Origin: Streptomyces sp. NBC_01235
GTDB taxonomy: Bacteria; Actinomycetota; Actinomycetes; Streptomycetales; Streptomycetaceae
Assembly (NCBI RefSeq): GCF_035989285.1
Contig: NZ_CP108513.1
Location: 7,006,001 to 7,070,000, forward strand
DNA length: 64,000 bases
Direction: 5' to 3'
Shown here: positions 18,503-28,200 of the stretch, piece after piece
Layout: each line of letters opens with the position of its first letter
Numbering within the stretch: the first letter of the stretch is position 1
Made by a program: the position numbers and the translations under genes
The notes under the pieces: generated by a model
What the model was told of the DNA's origin: nothing
What the model saw: only the letters and a program-made list of their open reading frames with translations
Database searches by the model: none

Positions 18503-19620
18503 AGAAGTTCGACAAGGAGCGCGTGCTCCTCGCGGTGGCCGGCCCGGTCATCGCGCTCGTCGCGGCGATCCTGCTGACCTCGGTCGTGCTGATCGCCTCG
18601 GGCAAGAGCCCGATCGAGCCGTACACGCTCATGCTGGAGCAGGCCGGCTACTCCGACGTCCAGGTCCTGATCATCAACCAGGCCTCGATGTACTACATCG
18701 CCGCCCTGTCGGTCGCCATCGGCTTCCGCATGAACCTGTTCAACATCGGCGTCGACGGCCAGTACCGCCTCGCCGCCATGATGACCGCCGTCGTCGGCGC
18801 CAACGTCGCCCTGCCGGCCGGCCTGCAGATCCCGCTGCTGCTCCTGGTCGGCGTCCTCACCGGCGCCTTCTGGGCCGGCATCGCGGGCGTCCTGAAGGTG
18901 ACCCGGGGCGTCAGCGAGGTCGTCGCCACGATCATGCTGAACGCGATCGCCACCAGCGTCATCGGCTACCTCACCCTCGACAACATCTGGGGCGTGCAGG
19001 TCGGCAACAACAACACGACCGGTGTCATGAAGGACTCCGGCTGGGTCCCCGGCATCGACCTGGGCGCGGACGTCGGCGAGATCTACGGCCTGGTCTTCCT
19101 CGCCATCGCCCTCGGCATCGTCTACTGGGTCGTCCTCAACCGCACCCGCTTCGGCTTCGACCTGCGCGCCACCGGCGAGTCCGAGACGGCCGCCGCGGCC
19201 TCCGGCGTCGACGCCAAGAGGATGATCCTCACCGCGATGCTGATCTCCGGCGGCATCGCGGGCCTGTCCGGCCTGCCCCTGCTGCTCGGCGACGCCCACA
19301 CCTACAGCCTGAGCTTCCCCACCGGTCTCGGCTTCACCGGCATCACCATCGCCCTGCTCGGCCGCAACAACCCGATCGGCATCGCCTTCGCCGCGCTGCT
19401 GATCGCCTTCCTCGACAAGGCCTCTCCCGCCCTCGACTACGCCACCCCGGTGGCGTACGAGAAGGAGATCGCCACGATCATGCAGGGCGTCATCGTCTTC
19501 GCGGTCGTCATCTCGTACGAGGCCGTACGCCAGTGGGGTCTGCGCCGCCAGCAGAGGCGCGTCGGCGCCGAGCTCGCCGCGGCCGCCGCCCAGAACACCA
19601 AGAAGGAGGTGTCGGCCTGA
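18499..19620 (+). CDS. Nucleoside ABC importer permease 1
   Basis: A 373-residue membrane protein of the branched-chain/ribose permease family (BPD_transp_2, NupP/YufP-like) with about 8-10 hydrophobic segments. GFRMNLFNIGVDGQYRLAAM and TRGVSEVVATIMLNAIA are typical of nucleoside permeases in BMP systems. Its ATG overlaps the ATPase stop by four bases and its TGA shares a base with the next permease, so the three are translationally coupled. Together with the ATPase and the two BMP lipoproteins it would form a membrane nucleoside importer. Confidence 0.9.
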
Positions 19621-20879
19621 TGTCCACGACCACCGTCGCCAAGCCGCAGGCGAAGAAGCCCGGCAAGGGCCGCCGCATGTCGCTCCCGGTCCTCCTGCTG
19701 GTCATCGCGGGTGTCCTGGTGCTGACCTCGATCGTCCGTCTCATCACCGGCGCGGACGGCATCACCTCCACCGGCCAGATGTCCACGGCCCTCCGGCTCG
19801 CCGTCCCGATCGGCCTGGCCGGTCTGGGCGGTCTGTGGGCCGAGCGCGCGGGCGTCGTCAACATCGGCCTCGAAGGCATGATGATCCTCGGCACCTGGTT
19901 CGGCGCCTGGGCCGGCTACCAGTGGGGCCCGTGGACGGGCGTCGTCTTCGGCATCGTCGGCGGCGCGCTCGGCGCCGTCCTGCACGCCATCGCGACCGTC
20001 ACCTTCAACGTGAACCACATCGTCTCCGGTGTCGCGATCAACATCCTGGCCGTCGGCACCACCCGCTACCTGTCGAAGTTCACCTTCGAGGGCGCCCCGC
20101 AGGGCTCCTCCAAGCAGTCCCCGCCGATCGACTCGCTGGGCACCTTCGACATCCCTGGCCTGTCGAGCTGGCTGGACACGCTCAACCAGAAGCACTGGTT
20201 CCTGATCTCGGACATCGCCGGCCTGGTCGGCGGTCTGATCACCAACCTGTCGCCGCTGACCGTCGTCGCCGTCGCCCTCGTCCCGGCCACCTGGTGGGTG
20301 CTGTGGCGCACCGCGTTCGGCCTGCGGCTGCGGTCCTGCGGCGAGAACCCGGTGGCCGCGGAGTCCCTCGGCGTCAACGTCTACAAGTACAAGTACATCG
20401 CCGTGATCATCTCCGGCGGCTTCGCCGGCCTCGGCGGCGCGTTCCTGTCGATCGTGGCGTCCAACGTCTACCTGGACGGCCAGACGGCCGGCCGCGGCTA
20501 CATCGGCCTCGCCGCGATGATCTTCGGCAACTGGATGCCGGGCGGACTCGCCCTCGGCGCGGGCCTGTTCGGCTACACCGACAGCCTCAACCTGCGCGGC
20601 GGCACGACCAACGTGCACGCGCTGATCCTGCTGCTGGCGATCCTGCTGGTGTTCGGCGCGGCCTACCTGGCGTGGAAGAAGAAGTACGTCCCCGCCGTCG
20701 TCACCGCGCTGATCTCGGCCCTGATGTTCGTCTGGTACCTCGGCACGGACGAGGTCCCGCGCCAGGTCGTCACGGCCGCGCCGTACGTCGTCACCCTGCT
20801 GGTCCTCTCGCTGTCCGCGCAGTCGCTGAGGATGCCCAAGGCGGACGGCATGCCGTACCGGAAGGGCCAGGGCAAGTGA
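19620..20879 (+). CDS. Nucleoside ABC importer permease 2
   Basis: A 419-residue permease of the YufQ/NupQ type with a basic cytoplasmic start (KPQAKKPGKGRR) and about ten membrane segments. LWAERAGVVNIGLEGMMI and FNVNHIVSGVAINILAVG are characteristic. It starts at ATG 19620 within TGATG and ends in a GTGA overlap with cytidine deaminase, so a catabolic enzyme is coupled directly to transporter translation. It pairs with permease 1 as a heterodimeric channel. Confidence 0.9.
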   Translation: MSTTTVAKPQAKKPGKGRRMSLPVLLLVIAGVLVLTSIVRLITGADGITSTGQMSTALRLAVPIGLAGLGGLWAERAGVVNIGLEGMMILGTWFGAWAGYQWGPWTGVVFGIVGGALGAVLHAIATVTFNVNHIVSGVAINILAVGTTRYLSKFTFEGAPQGSSKQSPPIDSLGTFDIPGLSSWLDTLNQKHWFLISDIAGLVGGLITNLSPLTVVAVALVPATWWVLWRTAFGLRLRSCGENPVAAESLGVNVYKYKYIAVIISGGFAGLGGAFLSIVASNVYLDGQTAGRGYIGLAAMIFGNWMPGGLALGAGLFGYTDSLNLRGGTTNVHALILLLAILLVFGAAYLAWKKKYVPAVVTALISALMFVWYLGTDEVPRQVVTAAPYVVTLLVLSLSAQSLRMPKADGMPYRKGQGK

Positions 20880-21277
20880 CCCCGCGGTCCGACGCCGACT
20901 GGGACGCGCTGCGCGAGCTGGCCCGCGAGGCCATGTCCCACGCGTACGCCCCCTACTCGGGCTACCCGGTCGGGGTCGCGGCCCTCGTGGACGACGGCCG
21001 CACGGTCTCCGGCTGCAACGTCGAGAACGCCTCCTACGGGCTCGGCCTGTGCGCCGAGTGCGGGCTGGTCTCGGAGCTCCAGCGGACCGGCGGCGGCCGG
21101 CTCACGCACTTCACCTGCGTGGACGGCCGGGGCGAGATCCTCGTCCCGTGCGGCCGCTGCCGCCAGCTGCTGTACGAGTTCGGCGGCCCGGAGCTGTTGC
21201 TGGAGACGCCGGCGGGGATCCTCCCGCTGTCGGAGATGCTCCCGCAGGCCTTCGGCCCGGACCACCTCACCAAGTAA
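20876..21277 (+). CDS. cdd: Cytidine deaminase
   Basis: A 133-residue, homotetramer-type cytidine deaminase converting (deoxy)cytidine to (deoxy)uridine in the cytoplasm. Zinc and catalytic residues are present in LCAECGLVSE (Cys and the proton-shuttling Glu) and VPCGRCRQLL (two Cys); GCNVENASYG binds the ribose. The GTG start overlaps the permease TGA. A strong hairpin follows the stop, before deoA. Confidence 0.93.
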   Translation: MTPRSDADWDALRELAREAMSHAYAPYSGYPVGVAALVDDGRTVSGCNVENASYGLGLCAECGLVSELQRTGGGRLTHFTCVDGRGEILVPCGRCRQLLYEFGGPELLLETPAGILPLSEMLPQAFGPDHLTK

Positions 21278-21282
21278 CTCCC

Positions 21283-21317
21283 GCGCGGCCCCTCTGACTG
21301 GCGCAGAGGGGCCGCGC
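21283..21317. terminator. Hairpin between cdd and deoA
   Basis: A perfect 14-bp stem (GCGCGGCCCCTCTG and complement) with a 7-nt loop starts 6 bp after the cdd stop. It could terminate or attenuate the importer operon before deoA, or stabilise the upstream mRNA. Confidence 0.75.
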
Positions 21318-21343
21318 ACTTTATGAACGTCGGAAGGAAAGCC

Positions 21344-22627
<1,284 letters not shown>

Positions 22628-22674
22628 CCTGGCCCGCGGCCGGAGGCCGCTGATGGCACAGCCCCCTTTCGGGT

Positions 22675-22708
22675 GAACGGGATCGGTGGACCGCCGCCGG
22701 TCCCGTTC
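22675..22708. terminator. Terminator hairpin after deoA
   Basis: GAACGGGATCGG pairs with CCGGTCCCGTTC (one G-T pair) around a 10-nt loop. A smaller GCGGCC/GGCCGC hairpin lies at 22636-22650. Confidence 0.65.
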
Positions 22709-22747
22709 GGCATGCTGGGATCGGTGACGCACCGATAGGACACCGCC

Positions 22748-23130
22748 ATGAGCGCACTCACCGTCAGCCAGGACCCCGAGCAGAGCTGGGACGACCTCGT
22801 CCGGTTCTGGGAGGAGATGGAATGGCCTGAGAACACACGGAGGCGGATACCTACATTCCGGCCGCACTGGCCGAACTCGTCGTCGAGGTCACCTCGAAGT
22901 CCAACGCTCGGCACGACCGCGTCAGCAAACCCGCCACCTACGCCACGGCGGGCATCCCGCTCTACCTCCTCGTCGACCGGTGGGCCCCCGAAGGCCCCAC
23001 CGCGACGCTCTACGGAGAGCCGAAGGGCGACGTCTACCGTCCGCTGAGTACCGCGAAGTTCGGTGAGCCCCTCAAGTTCCCTGCGCCCTTCGACCTCGTC
23101 ATCGACACCAGCGAGTTCCCGGCCGAGTAG
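22748..23130 (+). pseudogene. Uma2-family (DUF820) protein remnant with internal deletion
   Basis: The N-terminal 25 codons (MSALTVSQDPEQSWDDLVRF) match the start of Streptomyces Uma2-family restriction-endonuclease-like proteins. After about 22825 the homology jumps, in another frame, to the C-terminal half (AALAELVVEVTSKSNARHD, ATAGIPLYLLVDR, EPLKFPAPFDLVIDTSEF) ending at TAG 23130. The middle of the domain, including part of the nuclease-like core, is gone. Non-functional. Confidence 0.7.
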
Positions 23131-23150
23131 ACACCCGCCCCGCGGTCCCG

Positions 23151-23537
23151 ATGAGTTGCGGCCGTTCGTCCGGTCTACAGATCGTGGAAGCGACGACACC
23201 CCCCGTACTCACCCTGACCGGCCCCGTCACCCGCCCCCAGGTGACGGGGCTCGCCGACGACGTACGGGCGCTGATTGAGGCCGCCGGTGCCGCGGTCGTC
23301 ATCTGTGACGTCGCCGGGATCGGGCCGCCGGGGCTCGCCGTCGTCGACCTGCTGGCGCGGCTCCAGCTGGCCGCCCGGCGGGCCGGGGGGTGGATACGGC
23401 TGCGTGGCCCCGATCCCGCGCTACGCGCCCTGCTCGACCTCGTCGACCTCCCCATCCAGGTGGAGGGGGAGGTCGAAGAGGGGGAACCAGCGTTGGGTGT
23501 CGAGGTAGAAGTGGAATCCGGTGAGGCGGCCGTCTGA
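23151..23537 (+). CDS. STAS-domain protein (anti-sigma-factor antagonist-like)
   Basis: A 128-residue protein from ATG 23151; GTG 23184 is an equally plausible start giving 117 residues. PVLTLTGPVTRPQV, AAVVICDVAGIGPPGLAVVDLLARL and the helix that follows fit a STAS fold, used in anti-anti-sigma factors and MlaB-like proteins. The usual phosphorylatable Ser position reads as Gly-Pro-Pro-Gly, so classic SpoIIAA-type control is doubtful. The acidic tail (EVEEGEPALGVEVEVES) runs 117 bp into the 3' end of the convergent sigma factor gene, so transcripts of the two overlap. Confidence 0.65.
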   Translation: MSCGRSSGLQIVEATTPPVLTLTGPVTRPQVTGLADDVRALIEAAGAAVVICDVAGIGPPGLAVVDLLARLQLAARRAGGWIRLRGPDPALRALLDLVDLPIQVEGEVEEGEPALGVEVEVESGEAAV

Positions 23538-24434
23538 GATCTCCAGGACCTGGATCGACCAGGGGGTGTAGCCGCCCTTCTCCGGGTCCGGCTTGTACTG
23601 GGCGAAGCCCGGCAGGCCGTTGACCTGGACCGGCAGCAGGCGCGAGCCCTCGCAGGCGGAGCCGAGCGTGGTCATGAAGCCGGTGATGTCGTCGTGGCCG
23701 GTCAGCCACAGGTCGAACGGCGGCATCGTCATGACGGCGTCCTCGTGGAGGAGGGCCGTCAGGGCCGTCATGTCGTAGCCCTCGAAGGCCGCCACGTAGC
23801 GTTCGAGGAGTTTCTTCTGCTCTTCGTCCAGCGGGTCGGACACCGCCGCGTTCGCCCCGGAGGCCTCCCGCTCGGAGAGCGTGGCCCGAGCCCGCTGGAG
23901 CGCGCTGTTGACCGAGGCGACCGTGGTGTCGAGCAGCTCGGCGACCTCGCTCGCCTTCCACGCCAGCACCTCGCGCAGGATCAGTACCGCCCGCTGCTTC
24001 GGCGGGAGCTGCTGCAGTGCGGCCATGAAGGCGAGGCGCACCGACTCCTTCGCGACCGCCGCCTCCGCGGGGTCCTCCACCGTCGGCAGCACGCGGGCGT
24101 CCGGCATCGGCTCCAGCCAGGTGTTGTCGGGGCGGGGGGCGAGCGCCGCCTGGGCGAGGGGGGTGGATTCGGACAGGTCCATCGGTCTGGCGCGCTTGTT
24201 GCCGGCCCTCAGCATGTCCAGGCACACGTTCGTCGCGATGCGGTACAGCCACGAGCGCAGGCTGGAGCGGCCCTCGAACCTGTCGTAGCTCCGCCAGGCA
24301 CGCACCAGGGTGTCCTGCACCGCGTCCTCCGCCTCGAAGGAGGAGCCGAGCATGCGGTAGCAGTAGCCGGTCAGTTCTGTCCGGTGCTTCTCCAGTGCGA
24401 CGTCGAGGTCCGTCGTCGCCGTGCTGTTGCCCAT
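23421..24434 (-). CDS. ECF sigma factor with C-terminal SnoaL-like domain (SigG/SigX5 type)
   Basis: A 337-residue ECF sigma factor. Region 2 includes GYCYRMLGSSFEAEDAVQDTL and RSWLYRIATNVCLDMLR; region 4 includes LPPKQRAVLILREVLAWKAS and TVASVNSALQRAR. After about residue 205 a SnoaL/NTF2-like domain follows (YVAAFEGYDMTALTALLHED, FHFYLDTQRWFPLF). Such ECF factors are thought to be controlled by the fused C-terminal domain rather than a classic anti-sigma factor. ATG 24434 has GGTGG nearby. The 3' end overlaps the STAS gene antisense. Target promoters cannot be told. Confidence 0.88.
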   Translation of the reverse strand: MGNSTATTDLDVALEKHRTELTGYCYRMLGSSFEAEDAVQDTLVRAWRSYDRFEGRSSLRSWLYRIATNVCLDMLRAGNKRARPMDLSESTPLAQAALAPRPDNTWLEPMPDARVLPTVEDPAEAAVAKESVRLAFMAALQQLPPKQRAVLILREVLAWKASEVAELLDTTVASVNSALQRARATLSEREASGANAAVSDPLDEEQKKLLERYVAAFEGYDMTALTALLHEDAVMTMPPFDLWLTGHDDITGFMTTLGSACEGSRLLPVQVNGLPGFAQYKPDPEKGGYTPWSIQVLEISDGRLTGFHFYLDTQRWFPLFDLPLHLDGEVDEVEQGA

Positions 24435-24563
24435 CGTCCACCCACCCCTGTGGCCGTCCTGTCACGCGCCTCTGCGCCCAGCACTTCGGAAGCTACCGCA
24501 GCCCACTGACAATGGCCCGCCGGGTCGGCAAAGCAGCAGGTCAAATGCCTGACACGCCACTCG

Positions 24564-25679
24564 TCACACCAGTTGCTTCACCGACATCAGCAGATGCCGG
24601 TGCGCCTCGGGCGCGTCCGCCGAACCCAGCAGCGCCCGCTGCCCCGTCCCCAGCAGCTCCACCCGCAGTCGCGGCGCCTCGAAGGAGGCGAGCGCGTCCA
24701 GCAGGAACGCCGGGTTGAACGCCACGCTCACTTCCTCGGCGCCGGTCAGCCCGGCGGGCAGCCGCTGCGTGGCCACGTCGTCGCCGTACCCGGCGCGCAG
24801 CAGGACGGACCCCGCCGAGAAGTCCAGCCGCACCGGACTGTTCGCCTCCGCCACCACCGCGACCCGCCGCACGGCCTCCGTCAGCGCCCCGCACTCCACC
24901 TCGGCGACCGAGGCCCCCGCCATGTCGAACAGCTTTCCGTAGGCCGGCAGCCGCCCGTCCAGCGGCCGTACGACCGACCGCATCCGCCCGCCCTCGAACC
25001 CGATCGGCCCGCCCCCGGACGCCCCGTCGAGCCCGATCCGCACGACCCCGCAGCGCGCCAGCGACCGGGCCACCTCCAGCAGCCGCCGCGCCGGCACGAG
25101 CGCCTCCACCACACCCGGGGCGGCCGCCTCGGGCTTCCACTCCAACCGCCGCACCGCGTACCGGTAGCGGTCCGACGCCGCCAGCGTCATCTCCCCGCCG
25201 TCCAGAAGCAGTTGGACGCCCGTGAGCACCGGCAGCGTGTCGTCGCGGCCCGCCGCCACCGCGACCTGGGCGACGGCCGTGGCGAACGCGGCCGCGTCCA
25301 CGGTGCCGTACGCCTGTGGTGGCGCGGGCGGGGTGGGGTACTCCTCGCGCGGGAGGGTCGACAGGCCGAAGCTGGTGCCGCCCGCCTCGACCGTGAACCG
25401 CGTGCCCTCCAGGGAACAGCTCACCGGCCCGTCCGGCAGCACCTTGCAGATGTCGAGGAGCCTGCGCCCGAGAACGAGCACGCGCCCGTCGACGCCGACC
25501 TCGGCGTCCGTCTCGATCCGCGCCGCCGTCTCGAAGTCGAACCCCGACACGCTCAGCCGCCCGGCCGCCGCGTCCAGCAGCAGCCCGCCCAGCACGGGCA
25601 CCGGCGTACGGGCCGGCAGCGCGCGGGCCGCCCAGCCCACCGCCTCGACGAGGTCACCGCGGTCGATCCGGAACTCCAT
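24564..25679 (-). CDS. Second DNA polymerase III beta-clamp-like protein
   Basis: A 371-residue DnaN paralog with all three clamp repeats recognisable: EFRIDRGDLVEAVGWAAR at the start, VLTGVQLLLDGGEMTLAASD in the middle domain and SVAFNPAFLLDALASF in the third. The C-terminus reads HRHLLMSVKQLV where canonical clamps end in a short MPVRL-type motif. The main dnaN lies beside dnaA in Streptomyces, so this is an extra clamp. It may serve a specialised polymerase or repair process, or be a diverged regulator. It is a single gene between the ECF sigma gene and an MFS transporter, all leftward. Confidence 0.85.
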   Translation of the reverse strand: MEFRIDRGDLVEAVGWAARALPARTPVPVLGGLLLDAAAGRLSVSGFDFETAARIETDAEVGVDGRVLVLGRRLLDICKVLPDGPVSCSLEGTRFTVEAGGTSFGLSTLPREEYPTPPAPPQAYGTVDAAAFATAVAQVAVAAGRDDTLPVLTGVQLLLDGGEMTLAASDRYRYAVRRLEWKPEAAAPGVVEALVPARRLLEVARSLARCGVVRIGLDGASGGGPIGFEGGRMRSVVRPLDGRLPAYGKLFDMAGASVAEVECGALTEAVRRVAVVAEANSPVRLDFSAGSVLLRAGYGDDVATQRLPAGLTGAEEVSVAFNPAFLLDALASFEAPRLRVELLGTGQRALLGSADAPEAHRHLLMSVKQLV

Positions 25680-25773
25680 GAAAAATCCCCCTGCTCGGGC
25701 TGGTGCCAGTGGCTGCGGACGGTACCGCCGGCCACTGACAATCCACGCTGAGCAGGGGGAATGTTCAGGATGT

Positions 25774-27075
25774 TCAGCGAGCGGCCACCAGCATGTCCCG
25801 CCGTGCCGCCACCCGCGCCGCCCGCGTCCCGAACACCGTGATCGTCACGACGCCGAGCACCGCCAGGACACCCACGCCGACCGTGCCGGCCCAGCCGCCC
25901 GAGTGGAAGGCCATCGCGCCGACCGTGGAGCCGGTGCTGGAGCCGACGTAGTACGCGGACTGGTAGAGGGCGGAGGCCTGGGCGCGGCCCGTCGTCGCCG
26001 TCTTGCTGACCGCCGAGGACGCCACCGCGTGCCCCGCGAAGAAGCCCGCCGTGATCAGGACCAGGCCCAGGAGCACCAGGGCCAGCGAGTCCGCCAGCGA
26101 CAGCAGCAGGCCCGCGGCCGTCGTGCCGCCCGCCAGGTACAGCGCGCCGCGCCGCCCCAGCCGGCCGACCAGCCGGCCCGCCGTGGACGCCGACACCGTG
26201 CCCACCAGGTACACCAGGAAGATCGAGCCGACGATGCCCTGGGGGAGGGAGAACGGTGCCTCCGTCAGGCGGTAGCCGATGACCGTGTACACGCCGCCGA
26301 AGACGGTCATGAACAGCGCGCCGATCGCGTACAGCCGGCGCAGCAGCGGGTTCGCGAGGTGATCGCGGACCGTGCGGGCCAGGACGCGGGGCGCGAGCGA
26401 ACCCGTCCTGAAGTGCTTCGGCGCCGGCAGCAGCAGCCGGAAGGCGATCGCGCAGGCCACCGCCAGCGCGCCGATCACGCCGACCGCGACCCGCCAGCCC
26501 CACTCCTGCGCGACCCAGCCGGTGATGACCCGGCCGCTCATCCCGCCGACGCTGTTGCCCGCCACGAACAGGCCGATCGCCGTGACCAGCGCCTTCGGCC
26601 GGACCTCCTCCGCGAGATACGCCGTCGCCGACGCCGGGAGCCCGGCCAGCGCCGCGCCCTGCACGGCCCGCAGTGCGACCAGCGTGCCCAGGGAGGGGGC
26701 GAAGGGGACCAGTAGACCCACGCCCACCGCGACCGCCAGCGAGGCCGTCATCACCGTACGACGGCCGTAGCGCTCGGAGAGGGCGCTCATCGGCAGGACG
26801 AACAGGGCCAGTCCGCCGGTCGCCGCCGCCACCGTCCAGCTCGCCTGGCTCGCCGCCACCCCGAAGTCACCGGAGATCAGCGGCAGGAGCGCCTGCGTGG
26901 AGTACAGCAGGGCGAAGGTCGCCACCCCGGCGAGGAAGAGCGCGAAGCTCATCCGGCGGTAGCCGGGACCACCGGGGGTCATACGGGAATCGGAAGAGGA
27001 GGAGGCGGAGGAGGCGACAGGAACAGAGGACGCGGCGCCCACCATCGTGGACGCCCCGGTACTGGCGGGAGACAT
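25774..27075 (-). CDS. MFS transporter (YnfM-like drug/sugar efflux type)
   Basis: A 433-residue, 12-helix major facilitator protein after a Ser/Ala-rich N-terminal tail of about 35 residues. ALSERYGRRTVMTASL is the loop 2-3 motif and RAVQGAALAGLPASATAYL is typical of YnfM/AraJ-like efflux proteins. The ATG at 27075 is 6 nt after a TAGTTT -10-like box, with TTGGAC about 19 bp further upstream, suggesting leaderless expression. It is divergent from a LysR gene 63 bp away, the usual layout of an exporter and its regulator. Substrate unknown. Confidence 0.88.
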   Translation of the reverse strand: MSPASTGASTMVGAASSVPVASSASSSSDSRMTPGGPGYRRMSFALFLAGVATFALLYSTQALLPLISGDFGVAASQASWTVAAATGGLALFVLPMSALSERYGRRTVMTASLAVAVGVGLLVPFAPSLGTLVALRAVQGAALAGLPASATAYLAEEVRPKALVTAIGLFVAGNSVGGMSGRVITGWVAQEWGWRVAVGVIGALAVACAIAFRLLLPAPKHFRTGSLAPRVLARTVRDHLANPLLRRLYAIGALFMTVFGGVYTVIGYRLTEAPFSLPQGIVGSIFLVYLVGTVSASTAGRLVGRLGRRGALYLAGGTTAAGLLLSLADSLALVLLGLVLITAGFFAGHAVASSAVSKTATTGRAQASALYQSAYYVGSSTGSTVGAMAFHSGGWAGTVGVGVLAVLGVVTITVFGTRAARVAARRDMLVAAR

Positions 27076-27138
27076 GCTTCGAAACTACGTACGGCCCCGC
27101 TCATCCGTCCAATGCATGGAATCGTCATAATCGTTCCC
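27076..27138. promoter_or_regulatory. Divergent promoters of MFS gene and LysR regulator
   Basis: Rightward: CATAAT (27126-27131) ends 7 nt before the LysR ATG. Leftward: TAGTTT ends 6 nt before the MFS ATG, with TTGGAC as -35. The shared 63 bp is where the LysR protein would be expected to bind; no clear T-N11-A site stands out. Confidence 0.5.
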
Positions 27139-28092
27139 ATGGTGCATCAACAGAGGTCAGAGGCCCGCCTGTCACCGTCCAGTGACACAGAAGACATGGT
27201 GACGTCGTTGGCGCCGAGGCTCGCCTACTTCGCGGGGGTCGCCCGCACCGAACACGTGACCCGGGCCGCCCAGGAGATGAACGTCCCCCAGTCGACCCTC
27301 TCCCGGGCCATGGTCCGCCTCGAACAGGACCTGGGCGTCGACCTGTTCGCCCGCCGCGGCCGCACGGTCTCGCTCACCCCCGCCGGGCGTACCTTCCTCA
27401 CCTCGGTCGAACGCGCCCTCGCCGAGATCGAACGGGCCGCCGACGAGGTCCGCGCCGACGCCGACGCGGCCACCGGCAAGGTCGCGTTCGGTTTCCTGCA
27501 CACCATGGGCGCCGAGACCGTCCCCGGCCTGATCCACGCGTTCCGCGCCGACCATCCGCGCGTCCGCTTCAGCCTCGTCCAGAACTACGGCGAGGCGATG
27601 ATCGAGCGGCTGCGGGCGGGTGAGCTGGACCTCTGTCTGACGTCCCCGGTCCCGGACGCCCCCGACCTCGTCGCCCGCCGCCTCGACGAGCAGAAACTGC
27701 GTCTGGTCGTCCCCGCCGACCACCGCCTCGCCGCCCGCAGACGGGTCCGCCTCGCCGAGGCCGCCGAAGAGACCTTCGTGACCCTGGAACCCGGCTACGG
27801 TCTGCGCCGCATCACCGACGACCTCTGCAAGGAAGCGGGTTTCCGTCCCCGGATCGCCTTCGAGGGGGAGGAGGCGGAGACGCTGAGGGGCTTGGTGGCG
27901 GCGGGGCTGGGGGTGGCCCTCCTCCCTCCACCGGCAGTGGCCCGCCCCGGCGTGGTGGAGCTGACGGTCACGGCCCCGAGAGCGGCCCGCGAGATCGGCG
28001 TCGCCTGGCTGGACGGCCACCCGGACACCCCACCAGTGGCCGCCTTCAAGAAGTTCCTCCTGTCGAGACGCGGCAACTTGCTGCCGACCTGA
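27139..28092 (+). CDS. LysR-family transcription regulator
   Basis: A 317-residue LysR regulator. The winged helix-turn-helix spans about residues 20-80 (YFAGVARTEHVTRAAQEMNV, PQSTLSRAMVRLEQDLGVDL) followed by a periplasmic-binding-like effector domain (GKVAFGFLHTMGAETVPGL; RLRAGELDLCLTSP). ATG 27139 is chosen because a CATAAT box ends 7 nt before it. It probably regulates the divergent MFS exporter and itself. The effector is unknown. Confidence 0.87.
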   Translation: MVHQQRSEARLSPSSDTEDMVTSLAPRLAYFAGVARTEHVTRAAQEMNVPQSTLSRAMVRLEQDLGVDLFARRGRTVSLTPAGRTFLTSVERALAEIERAADEVRADADAATGKVAFGFLHTMGAETVPGLIHAFRADHPRVRFSLVQNYGEAMIERLRAGELDLCLTSPVPDAPDLVARRLDEQKLRLVVPADHRLAARRRVRLAEAAEETFVTLEPGYGLRRITDDLCKEAGFRPRIAFEGEEAETLRGLVAAGLGVALLPPPAVARPGVVELTVTAPRAAREIGVAWLDGHPDTPPVAAFKKFLLSRRGNLLPT

Positions 28093-28093
28093 A

Positions 28094-28198
28094 GGTCACG
28101 CCCCAGGGGCGCGGGGCCGTATCGATGTGCGCTCCGCCGCGTGGGCGCGATCAGCCGCGACGAACCCGCACCCCGCGACGATCCGCGACAACCCCCGA
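28094..28198. repeat. Dispersed Streptomyces intergenic repeat, copy 1
   Basis: Contains CCCCAGGGGCGCGGGGC, a CTCCGCCGCGTGGGC block and a CGAACCCGCACCCCGCGAC block. A related copy in the opposite orientation lies at 53128-53213. It fills the space between the convergent LysR and hydrolase genes and may form a terminator. Confidence 0.6.
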
Positions 28199-28200
28199 CC

